Shown: positions 35,894 to 45,916 of the stretch, piece by piece
How positions within the stretch are numbered: position 1 is the first letter of the stretch
How the letters are laid out: every line of letters begins with the position of its first letter
Origin: Bdellovibrionales bacterium
GTDB taxonomy: Bacteria > Bdellovibrionota > Bdellovibrionia > Bdellovibrionales > UBA1609
DNA: 64,000 nucleotides
Direction: 5' to 3'
Assembly: GCA_016716765.1 (NCBI GenBank)
Contig: JADJVA010000025.1
Location: 186,001-250,000, forward strand
Notes under the pieces: model-generated
What the model saw: only the letters and a program-made list of their open reading frames with translations
Databases searched by the model: none
Told to the model about the DNA's origin: nothing
Program-made: the position numbers and the translations under genes

Positions 35894-35910
35894 TTCAATG
35901 TTTCATTGAA
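35894..35910. terminator. Hairpin between convergent genes, possible bidirectional terminator
   Basis: TTCAATG, loop TTT, CATTGAA forms a perfect 7-bp stem 11 bases after the protease stop and 19 bases beyond the stop of the leftward hydrolase gene. T runs lie on both sides (one about 10 bases downstream). The stem is AT-rich, so strength is uncertain. Confidence 0.45.
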
Positions 35911-35928
35911 GGCTTGATCTTTTTAGGG

Positions 35929-36813
35929 TTATTTTGCAAAGTGACCGTTTTCTTTCAAAAACTTATCAATCCTGAGGTTTACAAATTCTGGCATATCCAA
36001 CTGTGTGCAATGAGAACCGTAGGGAACAACTAAAAGTTGGCTATTGCAAATTCGACGGTGCATTTCTTCTTGGAATTTCAACGGAGTTACGGTGTCTTTA
36101 CTTCCAGCAATAATTAAAACTGGGCAGGTGATTCTCTCAAGAATTGGTAGGCCGTCAAACTTCATCATTTGTTCAAAGATAGTGATAAATGAGTCGAGAT
36201 CCATTGAAGCGATACCACGAACATAGATCTCGATATCCTTCAAGCTCGTCAAGCTTAAGTTGAATCCACCTGCAAGAGTCAAAGCCTGAATGGCCATGGG
36301 ATTGTTAATGGCTCGTTTCCATATATAGGATATAGTTTCTGGCAAAGTTTTATAACCGGCCTTAAAGAAAGTGAATACGGAGCTAGCTAAATCGTTGCCA
36401 AACATCCCTTTGATTGGGTCGGTCACAAAGCCGTTTATAAAAATCATGTTGGCTATGGATTCTGGGAACATGTCGTAGGCCCGAGTAATTACCTGCGCTC
36501 CAAAGCTGTGACCCCAGAGGCTCGCCTGTTCTATTTCCAGGTGATCGAGGAGGCCTCGAATGTCTCTGGCCATCCCGTCTACGTTAAGATCCTTACGGTC
36601 GGCGGGAGTATCGGATAAATGGTGAGCTCGGTAATCAAAAGTAATTGTTTGGTAGCTTCTGGAGAAATATTTAATTTGGTGTTGCCAGTGGTTGATGAGG
36701 CAACCGATCCCGTAGGCAAGAATCAAAGGTTTGCCGCTGCCGCGAACCTCAAAATAGATTCGAGTTCCGTCAAAGCTTTTGAAATAGCCGGTACTTTTAC
36801 TGAATTTTTTCAT
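35929..36813 (-). CDS. Alpha/beta-fold hydrolase
   Basis: The 294-residue product has the hydrolase fold motifs: oxyanion segment LAYGIGCLINHW, nucleophile elbow GHSFG, the acidic residue in IAGSKDTVTP and the histidine in YGSHCTQLD. No signal peptide is seen. Substrate is unknown; esterase, lipase or carbon-carbon hydrolase are all possible. Its start overlaps the FHA gene by 17 bases, so both are probably one transcript. Confidence 0.88.
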   Translation of the reverse strand: MKKFSKSTGYFKSFDGTRIYFEVRGSGKPLILAYGIGCLINHWQHQIKYFSRSYQTITFDYRAHHLSDTPADRKDLNVDGMARDIRGLLDHLEIEQASLWGHSFGAQVITRAYDMFPESIANMIFINGFVTDPIKGMFGNDLASSVFTFFKAGYKTLPETISYIWKRAINNPMAIQALTLAGGFNLSLTSLKDIEIYVRGIASMDLDSFITIFEQMMKFDGLPILERITCPVLIIAGSKDTVTPLKFQEEMHRRICNSQLLVVPYGSHCTQLDMPEFVNLRIDKFLKENGHFAK

Positions 36814-37606
36814 CGAAGCCCATCTTAATCTGACAGTCGAATATAGAGATCATATCTCCAGATTTCAAGTGTGCATTGGCTATGGGTTTGTTATTTAGCA
36901 AAACGATATTGGGGTGATGGGTTTTAAATGTAGGACCTTGAGGCGTGGGCCATATTTCAAAGCAAAGACCTGGAGCGCCCGTTTCGAGAATAGGCATATC
37001 AAAGGACTCAGCCCCAGCGGTTCGAGGTCCGTACCCCAGGTACCAGGTCGTATCGAATTGGAGTCCCCGCACAAAAGTGAGTATGAGGGGGGGACTAAAG
37101 GGTACAAGAAGCTTTGGGCGATTTTTGATTCTATTTTTCTTAGATTTGAGAAATTCAACTGCTATCTCATTCCACTTGAGCTGTTTGTTCTCTTCTGCGG
37201 CTTTGGGCTGGACTTTGATTTTAGAGATTGCGTGAAATTCGCCTTCTCCTCTTTCGCGGCCAGACTTCTCGTTTAGGTTGGAGAGAGGCTCTTGTGAGTT
37301 CTTTAGGATATTTTCAGTTGTGTAGATTTGAACCTCAAGCAGAGAACTTCCGAGCTGGATGCGCAAGCCTGGATTGAGCTTAATAGACCCGACCTTTTGA
37401 CCATCTATCTTGATACCGTTCGTGGATCCAAGGTCAATGAGAGTCAAACCTCCTTGATTGTCCCTCTCCACCCGAGCGTGTTTACTTGAGACCTTTAGAT
37501 CAGAAAGGACGATGTCTCCCTCCAAACGGCCGACAGTGACTCCTGGTTGGATGGGGAAAAGCCGCCCCTTGGCCGGGCCTGTTAAAACAAAAAATGCAAG
37601 CTCCAT
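36797..37606 (-). CDS. Protein with two FHA-like domains
   Basis: Residues about 5-95 form a canonical FHA domain (TVGRLEGDIVLSD, SSKHARV, DLGSTNGIKIDG), which binds phosphothreonine peptides. After a polar linker (95-165), residues 165-269 look like a second, degenerate FHA unit (LGYGPRTAGAESFDMPI, then HHPNIVLLNNKPIANAHLKS, GDMISIFD). No membrane segment. It probably acts as an adaptor for a Ser/Thr kinase, none of which is in this window. The overlap with the hydrolase gene hints at shared control. Confidence 0.85.
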   Translation of the reverse strand: MELAFFVLTGPAKGRLFPIQPGVTVGRLEGDIVLSDLKVSSKHARVERDNQGGLTLIDLGSTNGIKIDGQKVGSIKLNPGLRIQLGSSLLEVQIYTTENILKNSQEPLSNLNEKSGRERGEGEFHAISKIKVQPKAAEENKQLKWNEIAVEFLKSKKNRIKNRPKLLVPFSPPLILTFVRGLQFDTTWYLGYGPRTAGAESFDMPILETGAPGLCFEIWPTPQGPTFKTHHPNIVLLNNKPIANAHLKSGDMISIFDCQIKMGFDEKIQ

Positions 37607-37788
37607 GACTTAATATAATCCAAGTAACTAGAAATATTAATAAATTTCGATATTTTCAGGTCCGAAGTTGAGGAGAGGGAGCTCTTGTCGTTGGGCATCA
37701 AGCATGTTAGAGATGGTCACCGTAGTTTTTACTCATCATCCTTGCTCTCGTAATTGGACGAGGGCCATTAACCGAAAGGATATCTTAA

Positions 37789-38229
37789 GTGACGGTTACT
37801 CAGGAAAATATTTTGAAGAAGTATGAAGGTGTTGTGATTCTTCACCCGGATTGCACCGAATTAGAACAAAAGGCCATTTTGAAGAAAAATGCAGGAACAA
37901 TCGCAAGTTTTCGAGGAAAAATAAATCACCTCGATACGTGGGGAAAGCGTCGTTTGGCCAATCAAATAAAGAAGAATACGATGGGCATTTATTTTCATAC
38001 GACATTTGAAGCGGATGGGGATGTTATTGCTGAACTCGAGCGAACGATGAAAATCAATGAGAGAGTGTTGCGATTCATGCATCTGCGATTGGATGATCGC
38101 GAGAATCTAACGAAATATTTAGAGCGCTACAGAGATGCCTTACAAGAGACGGCCAATCGCGAAAAAGAGCGAGAGGTAAAAATTCAGCAACGTAAGGCAG
38201 CCGGGACTCAACGGAGAGAGCGTTTTTAA
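37789..38229 (+). CDS. rpsF: 30S ribosomal protein S6
   Basis: S6 binds S18 on the small-subunit platform. The 146-residue product has KYEGVVILHPD, WGKRRLANQIKKNTMGIYF and ERVLRFMHLRLDD, all typical, with a charged C-terminal extension (about residues 110-146) rich in Arg, Lys, Glu and Gln. The GTG start at 37789 is supported by family alignment. rpsR, the usual neighbour, is absent between this gene and rplI. Confidence 0.95.
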   Translation: MTVTQENILKKYEGVVILHPDCTELEQKAILKKNAGTIASFRGKINHLDTWGKRRLANQIKKNTMGIYFHTTFEADGDVIAELERTMKINERVLRFMHLRLDDRENLTKYLERYRDALQETANREKEREVKIQQRKAAGTQRRERF

Positions 38230-38275
38230 GTAAGCGAGCTGAGAATTCACCTGATTTATTTTATAAGGAGAGAAA

Positions 38276-39165
38276 GTGGCTCTATCTAGGAGGATGATCT
38301 TTAGGTCCTCTTTTTTGGCGTTGTGGGCGGTTGTCATGACAACTATTACAGTTGTTTTGGGGGCGCCTCCACTCAGGGTGTTACGCTTAGTAATGGGCCG
38401 TTTTTTGTTTTGGATTTTAACCGTTGGCTTGAGTCTCGTTATGTTTGGCCTGGGTTGGAAGCCAATTGCCATCGTTTTTCTTCTTTTAACGATTCTGGTG
38501 GGTTTTTATAGCGAGTTGCTAGAGAGCAGGTGGAGCCCGCTTTCAAGTGCAGCGGTGGCGGTCTCGCTCACGAGTATTATAGGGAGTCTATGTTTTGTTT
38601 TTTGGACTTTGAGGGTTGGAAAAGGTTGGTATCTTTTATTGCTCGAGTCCGTTAAATCAAAATTTGAAGGCGTGTCTCTATTTAGGGGGATTTCAACTTA
38701 GGAGTTGAAGACGTTCTGTTGCAGGCTCCTTCGGGGGTTGTCGTTCTCTTGCTGCTCGCTTCAGCTCTACTTTTGGTGACTGAACCGCGTATAAGGGAAT
38801 GGGCTGGCAAAGGGGAAGAATCGGAACTTGCATATCTAAAGCATTTTCGTCTTCCAGATGTCTTTGTTTGGGTTGTTATTGTTTCCCTTCTAGGGAGTTT
38901 TTTGAAGTCAGACTTCAAATGGATTCAGGTTCTTGCTATCAACTTCCTGAATGTTTGCGTGCTTCTCTATTTTTTTCAGGGGTTGGCCGTATTTACGTCA
39001 CTCTTTGATAAAATGAAGCTGTCAGCATTTTGGAGGGTCATATGGACGATCCTGTTGATTTTGCAACTCTTCATCATAGTTAGTGTGGTGGGATTAATTG
39101 ATTATTGGATGGATTTTCGTAATAGATTTGAAAAGCGAACAAAGCAAATTAATAAGACTCTTTGA
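38276..39165 (+). CDS. DUF2232 (YybS-like) membrane protein, reading frame broken by a 1-base indel
   Basis: Two adjacent frames, 38276-38701 and one seen from 38719 to 39165, together make one polytopic membrane protein of about 296 residues. The first starts at GTG 38276 after AAGGAG. At the G5 run (38685-38689) adding one G changes the RGIST stop into RGDFNLGVEDVLLQAPSG and joins the second frame without a gap. The combined protein has about eight membrane helices and the DUF2232 feature of a final FFQGLAVFTSLFDKMK segment. DUF2232 genes often sit by rpsF/rplI, as here. Function is unknown. Confidence 0.8.
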
Positions 39166-39180
39166 GAGATGGAGATTAGC

Positions 39181-39624
39181 ATGAAAGTCATCTTACAAAA
39201 AGATGTGAAAGATCTGGGAAAAATTGGCGATCTGGTTTCTGTAAAAAATGGTTTCGCGAGAAACTTTCTTTTTCCTCGTAGGCTCGCCATAGAGGCTACA
39301 GAGAAGCGCGAAAAGGAATGGGCGCATCTCAGCAAGGTTGCAGAAATAAAGAAGAAAAAGGCAAAGACTGAGAGACAAGAAGTAGTCAATAAACTTCAGG
39401 GAATAACTGTCACCTTTAAGCGCGCGGCAGGAGAAACTGAAAAGCTGTTTGGAAGTGTCACAACTTTAGAAATTTCAACGGAACTCGAAAAGAGTGGAAT
39501 TGAAGTGGATAAAAAGGACATCCATGTTGAAGAGCAGATTCGAGTGCTAGGACAGCACAAAGCAGTCGTGAAACTTGGCGATGGTTTGGAAGCTGAGATT
39601 TCTATTAACGTCGAGCGCGAATAG
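39181..39624 (+). CDS. rplI: 50S ribosomal protein L9
   Basis: L9 binds 23S rRNA and helps reading-frame maintenance. The 147-residue product begins MKVILQKDVKDLGKIGDLVS and has the VKNGFARNFLFPRRLA signature, the long central helix (residues 40-75) and the C-terminal rRNA-binding domain. I chose ATG at 39181, with GGAG upstream. ATG at 39169 would add four residues. Confidence 0.95.
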   Translation: MKVILQKDVKDLGKIGDLVSVKNGFARNFLFPRRLAIEATEKREKEWAHLSKVAEIKKKKAKTERQEVVNKLQGITVTFKRAAGETEKLFGSVTTLEISTELEKSGIEVDKKDIHVEEQIRVLGQHKAVVKLGDGLEAEISINVERE

Positions 39625-39665
39625 GCATAGGTCTGTTAAAAAACTGATATAATGTGAGCGGGGTT

Positions 39666-39878
39666 TTATCGAGAAGTGTTTCTGGCTTCTGTTAGTATGT
39701 CTTGAAGATAGTCGGCCAAAACTTCTCGGAGCTCGTCGAGCGTTAATTGATCAAGCGGATAGTGTTCTTTTTGTACTAATTTATTCAATTCAGAAAGGAT
39801 GAGGTTGTTGGGAAGTCCAGTGGCTTCGGCTATTGCTTCCAGAAGCTCAGAACCTTTCACGTGAAAGCCCTCCCACAA
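39666..39878 (-). CDS. Small uncharacterised protein upstream-linked to nothing obvious
   Basis: This 70-residue, leucine-rich acidic protein (GSELLEAIAEATGLPNNLIL, then LDELREVLADYLQDILTEA) looks like a compact helical bundle with helix-start prolines and glycines in sensible places. I do not recognise a family. It sits downstream of dnaB on the same strand, 110 bases after it, and points towards rplI. Codon use and a helical pattern support a real gene, but this is not secure. Confidence 0.5.
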   Translation of the reverse strand: MWEGFHVKGSELLEAIAEATGLPNNLILSELNKLVQKEHYPLDQLTLDELREVLADYLQDILTEARNTSR

Positions 39879-39988
39879 AACATCATTAGAACAAGGCCGT
39901 GGTCAATCGAGCAAGGAAGGACAGGTAATCGTGAGGAGTTCTGGACGCTAATCCAGCAGGAATTAGTAAGAGCTACTTGATTATTGTG

Positions 39989-41491
<1,503 letters not shown>

Positions 41492-41624
41492 TCAAAAACG
41501 GAATGGAAAATAAAAACAACATGACCTCGACCCTACCGAAGATTCGACTATTTTCTGTTTTAACATCAAGGTGCGGGCCAAATTCAGGCTGCTATTTTTA
41601 ACAGGACCCGCTGGTGCTCGTACA

Positions 41625-41936
41625 TTAAGTTTCCGAATGTTTTATACTTCTAATTCTAATCTTGTAAGTATCAATCTTTTTCTTGAGAGTGTTGCGGTTT
41701 ATGCCAAGCATTTTTGCAGTACGGACTTGATTGCCAGAATTAGCACGTAACGCTTCCTCCAGAAGAGGTTTTTCAACCTGTTCCAGGTAAATTCTGTAGA
41801 AGTCATTCAGCTCGATTTGAGCATCTCGTTGCTGAGCAAAAAATACTTCAAGTTTGCTCTTTACTAATCTTTCAAGACTTACAGACTGAAGATTGGCCAC
41901 GAACAAATGATTTGAACTATTGAGGTTCGGTGCCAT
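41625..41936 (-). CDS. Fis-family DNA-binding protein
   Basis: I start this gene at ATG 41936 (MAPNLNSSNHLF), giving 103 residues. The C-terminal helix-turn-helix (EEALRANSGNQVRTAKMLGI, then NRNTLKKKI) is the Fis/NtrC-type fold, and length matches E. coli Fis (98). The long open frame extending upstream to 42323 overlaps queE out of frame and is a shadow. Fis proteins bend DNA and regulate transcription and origin activity. It follows queE after 58 bases. Confidence 0.88.
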   Translation of the reverse strand: MAPNLNSSNHLFVANLQSVSLERLVKSKLEVFFAQQRDAQIELNDFYRIYLEQVEKPLLEEALRANSGNQVRTAKMLGINRNTLKKKIDTYKIRIRSIKHSET

Positions 41937-41994
41937 GCGAATCCCCACCCCCCCGGTTAACCCGAAACAATAAAAAAAGCAGAACAAGCTCCAG

Positions 41995-42642
41995 CTAGAC
42001 ACCGCGCTCTGCATCCCTCCAGATATACTTATGCAATTGCAATTGCAACCGCGCACTTGATTTCTCAAAAAGAATTTTATTTGCAAGCCATTTTTCTGAG
42101 ACTTTTCCATATGATGGGCTGTATAAAACGCGCGATCCCATCGACAGGCCAGTTCTGCGTATAAATCTCTCAGCCCATTCAAAATCTTCGTCTGAACAGA
42201 TAACAAATTTGAATTCAGAATTGACGTCTTCCAGCAACTGAAGATTTTCTGAGCAGAAGGCCTGAGGCTCGCCACTATCGGGAGTCTTGACATCAATAAT
42301 TTTCTTAACGCGTTCATCAACATTCAAGCAGCTCAAGTCCCCGCTTGTTTCAAGGGACACAATATAACCCAAATCACACAACTTCCTCATGAGCCCTAAG
42401 GAATTTTTTTGCAAAAGAGGTTCGCCCCCAGTGACGCAGACATGGCGGGTTTGAAAGGACTTCACCTGGGCAATGATTATGTCCATTCCCATCAGCTTGC
42501 CCTCGTTGTAGGCATATTGAGTATCACAGTAAGAGCAGCGCAAATGGCAGCCAGACGTACGAATGAAAACGGTTGGCCATCCGACGAGCGAAGATTCACC
42601 CTGAATACTGAAAAATATCTCATTGATCTTTAAATCGTCCAT
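41995..42642 (-). CDS. queE: 7-carboxy-7-deazaguanine synthase QueE
   Basis: QueE is a radical SAM enzyme that makes the deazaguanine ring for queuosine and related bases. The 215-residue product has NEIFFSIQGESSLVGWPTVF, the iron-sulfur motif CHLRCSYC (CX3CX2C), VTGGEPLLQ, DVKTPDSGE and a C-terminal QLHKYIW. All fit QueE. Other queuosine genes are not in the window. Confidence 0.92.
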   Translation of the reverse strand: MDDLKINEIFFSIQGESSLVGWPTVFIRTSGCHLRCSYCDTQYAYNEGKLMGMDIIIAQVKSFQTRHVCVTGGEPLLQKNSLGLMRKLCDLGYIVSLETSGDLSCLNVDERVKKIIDVKTPDSGEPQAFCSENLQLLEDVNSEFKFVICSDEDFEWAERFIRRTGLSMGSRVLYSPSYGKVSEKWLANKILFEKSSARLQLQLHKYIWRDAERGV

Positions 42643-42789
42643 TTGTTCAACTTCTCTCTATAGAGCTGGACGAAAGGACAGTCAGAGCGGAGTGATAAAC
42701 CAGCTTGATAGTCTCCCCTTTTCATTCTCCTCAATCGAAAAGTCAAATCCAGACTGGCAAGCCAGAAAAATATGCCATAAGCTATTGGA

Positions 42790-45225
42790 ATGAATCATTT
42801 ATTTAACAAATTTAGGGGTGATATTCTGGGACTCGTGTGGCTGGCTATGGGCGTATTTGTGGCCCTTGCGTTGATGAGCTATCACCCCATGGATCCCTCC
42901 TTTAACTCAACCGGGAGCGTTCATAGAGTAGCCAACTATTGCGGCTACTTTGGGTCTTTCATGGCTGATATTTTTTATCAGTGTTTAGGTGCTTCTGCAT
43001 GGCTGATCGTGATTTCTTTTTTTCGAATTTCATGGATTTGCTTTTTGAATCGAGAAAGAAGCTTTAATGGCAGCCGCTGGGTTTGGTCGATCCTCCTGTT
43101 CGCTACAAGCTGCTCATTGATAGGGCTCTATTTTCCAAATACACGAATGTTTGCTCAACAAATTCCTGCTGCTGGCTTGGTAGGAATGATGGTTTCAAAA
43201 GGCTTGGTAAGGATATTCAACTTTGCTGGAGTTGCAGTCATTCTGTGGACAGCAACTGTCGTTCTACTGATTTTTTATTCCGAACAAACATTGAAGGATT
43301 TATTTTTTCTTCCATCGGCTTTTCTGAAACTTATTGCTACGAAATCAAGAAAGAAAATAAAGGGCTTACTAAGTTTGGAATTCTTGCCCTCGTTTCGTGA
43401 GTCCCATACAGTCGGAGAGTCAGTAGATACCAAGATATTTTTGAAGGGAGAAAAAAAACATCCGGAAAGGGTAGGAAGATCGCTCTTTGCAATAAAAAAT
43501 GAGAGCGGAAAATCCGCGGCGCCTTTGACTCAGAAATTGCCTATGAAATCATTCGCAACAGAAAAACCAAAAAACCTTGATAACTCTCTTTTTCCCACAA
43601 AACTAGGGGAAAACCAGACGGAAGAGCCTGCATTGTCTGGTTTTTTAGTCAATAGAACAACAAATATGACAAAGAGACACAATGTTGGTGTTTCCAAAAG
43701 AGCCATTGAACGAGTTGAGAATTGGTCTCTCCCAAATTTGTCGATATTGGCAGATCCTCCTCCAGGGAGAAATCTTTTGGATGAAAAAGAAGTCAAAATC
43801 AAAGCAAAGATCTTGATTGATAAACTTGGACAGTTTTCAATACGCGGAAACGTCGTTGGAATAAAGCCAGGTCCGGCCATTACGATGTTTGAATTTAAGC
43901 CTGCTGCCGACGTCAAAATCAGCAAAATAACAGATTTGGCGGACGATTTATCCTTGGCATTAAGCAGTGAATCAGTCCGTATCATTGCTCCTATACCAGG
44001 TCGTGACGTCGTCGGAATTGAAACATCGAATCCCCATCGTGAAACAGTGTTTCTTAAAGACATTTTGATGCAAGAGGAATTTTGGGATGAAGAAATGAAA
44101 TTGCCGATCGCTTTGGGTCGCCAGGCTGACGGTGAACCAAAAGTAGTGGATCTTAGAAAAATGCCACACATGCTTGTGGCTGGCTCGACGGGTTCTGGGA
44201 AGTCTGTGTTTGTGGTAGGGTTCTTGGCGGGTCTCTTGTTTCGTCATTCACCTAAAACGCTGCGACTCATTTTGGTTGATCCAAAGCAAGTAGATTTAGC
44301 TGCTTTTAGCCACTGCCCTCACCTCATAATGCCTCCCATTCGAGAGCCTCAAAAAGCCGTTGGAGCACTTAAATGGGCTATTCGGGAAATGGAAAAAAGA
44401 TATCGATCGATGTCGAAATTTGGCGCTCGAGGTCTTGAGGCGTTTAATGAAATAGTGAGTAAATTGAGTGGGCCAGAGTTAGCGCAACATGAGAAATTTC
44501 AGTCGGAATTAACTGGGGCAGCCAGACTCGATGATTATTATTATGAGGCTCAACCCTATCTGGTTATTGTTGTGGAGGAGTTTGGAGATTTAATGGCCGT
44601 TGATAAGTCCAATGTTGAGAATTCCGTTGTGCGTTTGGCTCAAATGGCTCGGGCTTGCGGTATTCATCTTATCCTAGCCATGCAGAGTCCTCGTCGTGAT
44701 GTTGTGACGGGACTGATAAAAACAAACATTCCGGGCAGGGTGAGCTTCAAAGTTGCAAGTAAAATGGATTCTCGAATTATTCTCGATGAAAGTGGTGCGG
44801 AAAGACTTCTGACAAGAGGAGACATGCTCTATTTAGCTCCTGGAGTAGCAAAACCCGAGCGTCATCATGGGGCCTACGTCAGTGAGGCTGAGCTGACTCA
44901 GCTCACCGAACATTGGGCAACTCAGAGTGAGCCCGTATTTGATCCATTGGCAATGAAAATTCTTGAGGGCAATGGTGGCGGATATGATTTATCTGACGAG
45001 CTTGGTGGAAACCAAGGCACGGAGTCCGAGTTTGATGATCGCTATGATGAAATTTTGGCTTATGTTGCGGGATTAAAAGAAATTAGTGCCTCTCTCATTC
45101 AACGAAGATTTAGAATTGGCTACCCACGCGCGGCCCGCCTCATTGAGATGTTCGAGGCCGAAGGAGTTATAGGGCCTTCGAGTGGCAGCAAGCCGCGTCA
45201 AGTTCTAGTTGGTCCCATATCTTGA
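42790..45225 (+). CDS. ftsK: DNA translocase FtsK/SpoIIIE
   Basis: FtsK pumps DNA at the division septum and helps resolve chromosome dimers. The 811-residue product has four to five N-terminal membrane helices (about residues 10-175), a moderate variable linker (175-320), the alpha/beta motor domains with Walker A AGSTGSGKS near residue 465 and Walker B YLVIVVEEFGDLM, and the winged-helix gamma domain at the end (ISASLIQRRFRIGYPRAARL). It ends after the gamma domain with a normal tail. Confidence 0.95.
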   Translation: MNHLFNKFRGDILGLVWLAMGVFVALALMSYHPMDPSFNSTGSVHRVANYCGYFGSFMADIFYQCLGASAWLIVISFFRISWICFLNRERSFNGSRWVWSILLFATSCSLIGLYFPNTRMFAQQIPAAGLVGMMVSKGLVRIFNFAGVAVILWTATVVLLIFYSEQTLKDLFFLPSAFLKLIATKSRKKIKGLLSLEFLPSFRESHTVGESVDTKIFLKGEKKHPERVGRSLFAIKNESGKSAAPLTQKLPMKSFATEKPKNLDNSLFPTKLGENQTEEPALSGFLVNRTTNMTKRHNVGVSKRAIERVENWSLPNLSILADPPPGRNLLDEKEVKIKAKILIDKLGQFSIRGNVVGIKPGPAITMFEFKPAADVKISKITDLADDLSLALSSESVRIIAPIPGRDVVGIETSNPHRETVFLKDILMQEEFWDEEMKLPIALGRQADGEPKVVDLRKMPHMLVAGSTGSGKSVFVVGFLAGLLFRHSPKTLRLILVDPKQVDLAAFSHCPHLIMPPIREPQKAVGALKWAIREMEKRYRSMSKFGARGLEAFNEIVSKLSGPELAQHEKFQSELTGAARLDDYYYEAQPYLVIVVEEFGDLMAVDKSNVENSVVRLAQMARACGIHLILAMQSPRRDVVTGLIKTNIPGRVSFKVASKMDSRIILDESGAERLLTRGDMLYLAPGVAKPERHHGAYVSEAELTQLTEHWATQSEPVFDPLAMKILEGNGGGYDLSDELGGNQGTESEFDDRYDEILAYVAGLKEISASLIQRRFRIGYPRAARLIEMFEAEGVIGPSSGSKPRQVLVGPIS

Positions 45226-45243
45226 AGGCGGGAGCCTCGCCTT
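45225..45243 (+). terminator. Hairpin after ftsK, weak terminator candidate
   Basis: AAGGCG, loop GGAGCCT, CGCCTT forms a 6-bp GC-rich stem overlapping the last base of the ftsK stop. There is only a short T stretch after it, so termination efficiency is doubtful. Confidence 0.4.
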
Positions 45244-45340
45244 TGGTCTGGCTCCACAGATACCAGTGTGGGTGTATAGCTGCTTGCTCTCACAGGCAAA
45301 CCTATGATTCGATAGCTCTACAAACTCAAGGAGGATTTAA

Positions 45341-45916
45341 ATGAGAAGTCTATTGGTCAGCGCAATGTTAATGATCGGGATTCACGCGAATGCAAACCTC
45401 ATCGACACGCCTATTTTTACGTACGGCGAACTTCAGCAAAATTTAATGAGTGATGCCGAACCGATGGGATTGCCTTGGAAGACGGGAGAAAAGGCTAACT
45501 ACAATATCGATATGGGTTTTATTAAGGGAACGGCCGTCATGACAGTTCGTGAAGAGACGACGGTTGGATTTTGGCTTGATCAAGATATGGATCTCGGATT
45601 CATGGGAAAGCAAAAAGTTGAAATCTACATCGATAAGCAGACGGGAAAGATCTTGGAATTAAGAGTTAATGGAAAGAAACAGCAACCACCCGAGCCAGGC
45701 CAGACCGAAGTTGAGGAAACAAAACAGGACAGAGTAACCGTTCCAGCGGGAACTTTTGATTGCATCTACGCTCGCATTAAGGATATAAGCAAAAACGAAA
45801 CTTCTGAGGCGTGGATCAACCCTTCAATCGTTCCAATTATGGGCCTGATCAAGCAAGTAGCACCCGGTGCGATGGGTGAGGTAAAATTGGAGCTAACTAG
45901 TTTTGATAAAAAATGA
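45341..45916 (+). CDS. Exported DUF3108-like protein
   Basis: A 191-residue protein with a signal peptide (cleavage near ANA, residue 18). The mature part looks all-beta: WKTGEKANYNIDMGFIKGTA, then VTVPAGTFDCIYARIKD and EAWINPSIVPIMGLIK, a pattern seen in DUF3108-type periplasmic proteins. AAGGAGG precedes the ATG. Overlap of 4 bases with the TPR gene makes an operon likely. Function is unknown. Confidence 0.78.
   Translation: MRSLLVSAMLMIGIHANANLIDTPIFTYGELQQNLMSDAEPMGLPWKTGEKANYNIDMGFIKGTAVMTVREETTVGFWLDQDMDLGFMGKQKVEIYIDKQTGKILELRVNGKKQQPPEPGQTEVEETKQDRVTVPAGTFDCIYARIKDISKNETSEAWINPSIVPIMGLIKQVAPGAMGEVKLELTSFDKK

Noticed and set aside
38276..39165. Two separate small membrane genes
   Set aside because: Frames join by one base in a G run to give a DUF2232-like protein, with no good start for the second part.
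39854..39867. CTTTCACGTGAAAG palindrome resembling a parS site
   Set aside because: The outer bases do not match the parS consensus or the two perfect local copies, and it lies inside a small coding frame (FHVKG). Chance or degenerate.
41937..42323. Upstream extension of the Fis-like frame
   Set aside because: It overlaps queE in another frame; Fis-like homology begins at ATG 41936.
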